Below, in pieces: positions 5,926 through 7,795 of a stretch of DNA of 7,795 nucleotides. This DNA comes from an uncultured Bacteroidota bacterium. GTDB lineage: Bacteria; Bacteroidota; Bacteroidia; NS11-12g; UBA955. Below the pieces are notes generated by a model, which worked only from the letters and a program-made list of their open reading frames with translations, was not told the DNA's origin and made no database searches. Location of the stretch: positions 1 to 7,795 of the forward strand of contig CAIRMY010000211.1 of NCBI GenBank assembly GCA_903879775.1, written 5' to 3'. Every line of letters begins with the position of its first letter. Positions within the stretch are counted from its first letter, which is position 1. Both the position numbers and the translations under genes were made by a program.

Positions 5926-6555
5926 TTAAGATTTAATTTTTGATTGAACAAGTGTTTTCTCTAACGCCATAAATCCTTCATCAACTGGGTAATATTTAGC
6001 CACCTGGGTGATTAATAATTCATCCATCATGTCAATCATATTTCGGTATGAGGCTTTATCGTCTGTTTTTACAATTACGTTTAAAGTTGATTTACGTTGA
6101 GCTTCTTTAACTTTTGCCAGAACTTTATTTTTACCGGCAGTATCTGCTGTCGGAATTTTCTCAAGTTCTTTTTGATATTCAAACAATTGTTTGATCATCG
6201 CTGCATTTCGTTCAATAAGCACTTTGCGTATGCCATCTTTTGTATAATCTGTTTCTAAAAGAACTGTCGTTTTATCTAAAGCACCATTATAATAGAAAAT
6301 TCTATTATTTTCAACCAAAAGAATGGTTAAACCATTTTTTACTTCTGGGGCTTTTTGATTAATAGGATCTTTTAATTTCTCAGGGAAAATCATTCTCAAA
6401 ACTTTTGGTTTTGAAAACGTTGATGTTAAAACGAAGAAGGTCAACAATAAAAATGCCAAATCTACCAGAGGTGTCATGTCAACACGCGTACTCTGTTTCT
6501 TTGCCCGTTTTTTACCGCCTTTACCACCATCGCCACCGGAGCTTAATTCTGCCAT
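5926..6555 (-). CDS. exbD: ExbD/TolR-family biopolymer transport protein (second copy)
   Basis: A 209-residue ExbD-type subunit of the proton-driven motor. It has a Gly/Lys-rich cytoplasmic N-terminus (about 1-24), then VDMTPLVDLAFLLLTFFVLT, which holds the single transmembrane helix; Asp32 corresponds to the proton-carrying Asp of ExbD. A periplasmic domain follows, ending with LNVIVKTDDKASYRNMIDMM (158-177), the usual ExbD beta-strand/helix segment. An added charged region, with helix-like stretches such as KQLFEYQKELEKIP (122-135), makes it longer than the roughly 140 residues of E. coli ExbD. It starts 15 nt after the preceding exbD, behind a purine-rich GGGAAG Shine-Dalgarno-like stretch, and ends 5 nt before tonB. 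It clearly differs from the first ExbD, so the two may form a heteromeric pair. Confidence 0.9.
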   Translation of the reverse strand: MAELSSGGDGGKGGKKRAKKQSTRVDMTPLVDLAFLLLTFFVLTSTFSKPKVLRMIFPEKLKDPINQKAPEVKNGLTILLVENNRIFYYNGALDKTTVLLETDYTKDGIRKVLIERNAAMIKQLFEYQKELEKIPTADTAGKNKVLAKVKEAQRKSTLNVIVKTDDKASYRNMIDMMDELLITQVAKYYPVDEGFMALEKTLVQSKIKS

Positions 6556-6570
6556 GTTTTCTTCCCTTTC

Positions 6571-7257
6571 TTATTTAGTAGGACTACTTTCAAGCCCTGT
6601 GATCATTTGAAAATTCTTTACCTTTGCTTCTCTTAAAACGTTGATAATGCTTTGTACAACTTTGTATGGAGCTTTACCATCTGCTTTGATTGCAAATTGG
6701 ATATAGTTTGATTTATCGAATTCCATATTTTTCAACTTCGCTTCTTCTTCGCGCTCTTTGTAATCATTATGTGCTTCAAGTCTTGTTTCTAATGCCCACT
6801 CATAAAGTTCGCATTGACCAATTTTACTTTCAGCTGTATCATAAGGAATTCCTTTTGCAGATTCAGAATATGCAGTTCTCTCATTTGATTCCATTTCCAT
6901 AAACGTAGCTAATTCTTTAACGCTTATTCCAATAGGACCAACACCAGCGAACTTTTTTAAATCCTCTTCCGACATTGCAGAAAGTTTACGTGATTTCAAT
7001 AACTTTTTCAAAACCTTAATTTTTACATTGTTATTGGTAATATCAATAAACACTCTACCCTTTTCATCAATTGTAGCTAAAAATACCTGTTTTGGTATTA
7101 AAACGTCTGTTGTTGATGTCGGAGGATCTACAAGCACCGGTTCAGGTGCTCTAAAACTTGAAGTTAACATGAAAAACGTAACCAATAGAAACGCCAAATC
7201 CACCATTGGAGTCATATCCAATGCAGGCGTTGATCGAGGCATTTTTACTTTTGGCAT
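6571..7257 (-). CDS. exbD: ExbD/TolR-family biopolymer transport protein (first copy)
   Basis: A 228-residue ExbD-type protein. The short N-terminus leads into LDMTPMVDLAFLLVTFFMLT (13-32), the single membrane helix with the conserved proton-pathway Asp20. Two regions match the ExbD fold: VFLATIDEKGRVFIDI (58-73) and YIQFAIKADGKAPYKVVQSI (185-204), followed by INVLREAKVKNFQMIT. Between them about 95 residues (about 88-183) form an insertion absent from E. coli ExbD, with a charged, probably helical segment (YEWALETRLEAHNDYKEREE) and a lone Cys149. It should act with the adjacent ExbB channel and TonB. It lies 47 nt downstream of exbB and 15 nt before the second exbD. I see no promoter or terminator in those gaps, which supports one operon. 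Confidence 0.9.
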   Translation of the reverse strand: MPKVKMPRSTPALDMTPMVDLAFLLVTFFMLTSSFRAPEPVLVDPPTSTTDVLIPKQVFLATIDEKGRVFIDITNNNVKIKVLKKLLKSRKLSAMSEEDLKKFAGVGPIGISVKELATFMEMESNERTAYSESAKGIPYDTAESKIGQCELYEWALETRLEAHNDYKEREEEAKLKNMEFDKSNYIQFAIKADGKAPYKVVQSIINVLREAKVKNFQMITGLESSPTK

Positions 7258-7304
7258 AACGTTTTATTTGTGTTTATACGCATTCAGTTTAAAAAGTAAA
7301 TGAA

Positions 7305-7795
7305 TTAAGCGTGATTTGATTGGAAATTTGAAATAATAGAATAGCTAGCCTCATCCATTGAGTGAGTCATTGTATCAATTCTATTAGAGAAATAGTTGTA
7401 ACTAATAATTGCTAATGTTGAACCAATGATACCAAATGCAGTATTTACAAGTGCTTCAGAAATACCCGTTGCCAATGCAGCTGTATCAGGTGCTCCTGCA
7501 TTTGCTAACGCAGCAAACGCCTTGATCATACCCAAAACCGTTCCAATCAAACCAACCAATGTACCAATAGAGACCATGGTAGAAACAATTACAAGATTTT
7601 TAGACATCATAGGTAATTCTAAACCTGTTGCCTCTTCTAATTCTTTTTCAATTGCAGATTTCTTTTCATCACGCGTTAATTGGTCGTTTTTGATCACCAT
7701 TTTGTATCGTAACAATCCACTTTTTACTACATTCGCTAAAGAACCTTTTTGAACATCACATGAGCTAATTGCAGCATCAATGTCGCCCTTGCTCA
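7305..7795 (-). CDS. exbB: MotA/TolQ/ExbB proton channel family protein, C-terminal part (cut by window edge)
   Basis: The open frame continues to the right edge with no stop, so this is the C-terminal 162 residues of a longer protein; a TTG at 7715 is an internal Leu codon, not the start. The visible part opens with DIDAAISSCDVQKGSLANVV, the cytoplasmic ExbB/TolQ segment, then ...RDEKKSAIEKELEEA. Two hydrophobic helices follow: NLVIVSTMVSIGTLVGLIGT with VLGMIKAF, and ISEALVNTAFGIIGSTLAII. The GLIGTVLGMI and ALVNTAFGI motifs are the family's pore-lining helices. With ExbD it forms the inner-membrane proton-driven motor that energises TonB. It is the most upstream visible gene of the operon; its start and promoter lie outside. 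TolQ is an alternative name, but the downstream tonB favours ExbB. Confidence 0.92.
   Translation of the reverse strand, partial: SKGDIDAAISSCDVQKGSLANVVKSGLLRYKMVIKNDQLTRDEKKSAIEKELEEATGLELPMMSKNLVIVSTMVSIGTLVGLIGTVLGMIKAFAALANAGAPDTAALATGISEALVNTAFGIIGSTLAIISYNYFSNRIDTMTHSMDEASYSIISNFQSNHA

Noticed and set aside
7305..7715. ExbB starting at the TTG at 7715
   Set aside because: The frame upstream stays open to the window edge and encodes a recognisable ExbB/TolQ segment, so the TTG is an internal Leu codon.

Overview
The window reads as a chromosomal segment of a Bacteroidota bacterium, most likely from the Flavobacteriales side. The evidence is AT-rich DNA; a textbook Bacteroidota promoter (TTTG, 20 nt, TATATTTG) in front of rpmB; signal peptides ending in A/Q (LNAQ, AMAQ); TonB and ExbD proteins of the long Bacteroidota type; and the adjacent L28-L33 ribosomal protein genes. 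Every supported gene lies on the minus strand, so transcription runs from high to low coordinates. No RNA gene, insertion sequence, CRISPR array or phage gene is visible.

From the right edge, 7795-5087 is a TonB energy-transduction operon: an ExbB/TolQ-type proton channel subunit (cut by the window edge), two different ExbD subunits and a TonB with a cysteine-bearing C-terminal domain. Together they should use the proton-motive force across the inner membrane to drive TonB-dependent outer-membrane transporters. A strong rho-independent terminator at 5049-5075 closes this unit.

Next come a fused two-domain ABC ATPase of the peptide/nickel importer family (5030-3522) with no permease in view, a 19-bp-period tandem repeat at its stop codon, and a secreted protein with two tandem TonB C-terminal domains (3463-2654). 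The first of these domains is nearly a copy of the domain of the neighbouring TonB. A cell-envelope pair follows: a secreted protein with two LysM domains and an RlpA-like tail, overlapping by 17 bp an O-antigen ligase/polymerase-family membrane protein (1610-381). At the left edge a separate, strongly promoted ribosomal protein unit begins (rpmB, then the start of rpmG).

Most of the window is ordinary envelope and housekeeping content. The points worth a second look are the anchorless tandem TonB-CTD protein and its DNA-level near-duplication of the tonB 3' end, the invariant cysteine pair in all three CTDs, and the ATAAAC repeat that supplies a stop codon and alternative start codons at a gene junction. 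I saw no clear evidence of an entirely new system.
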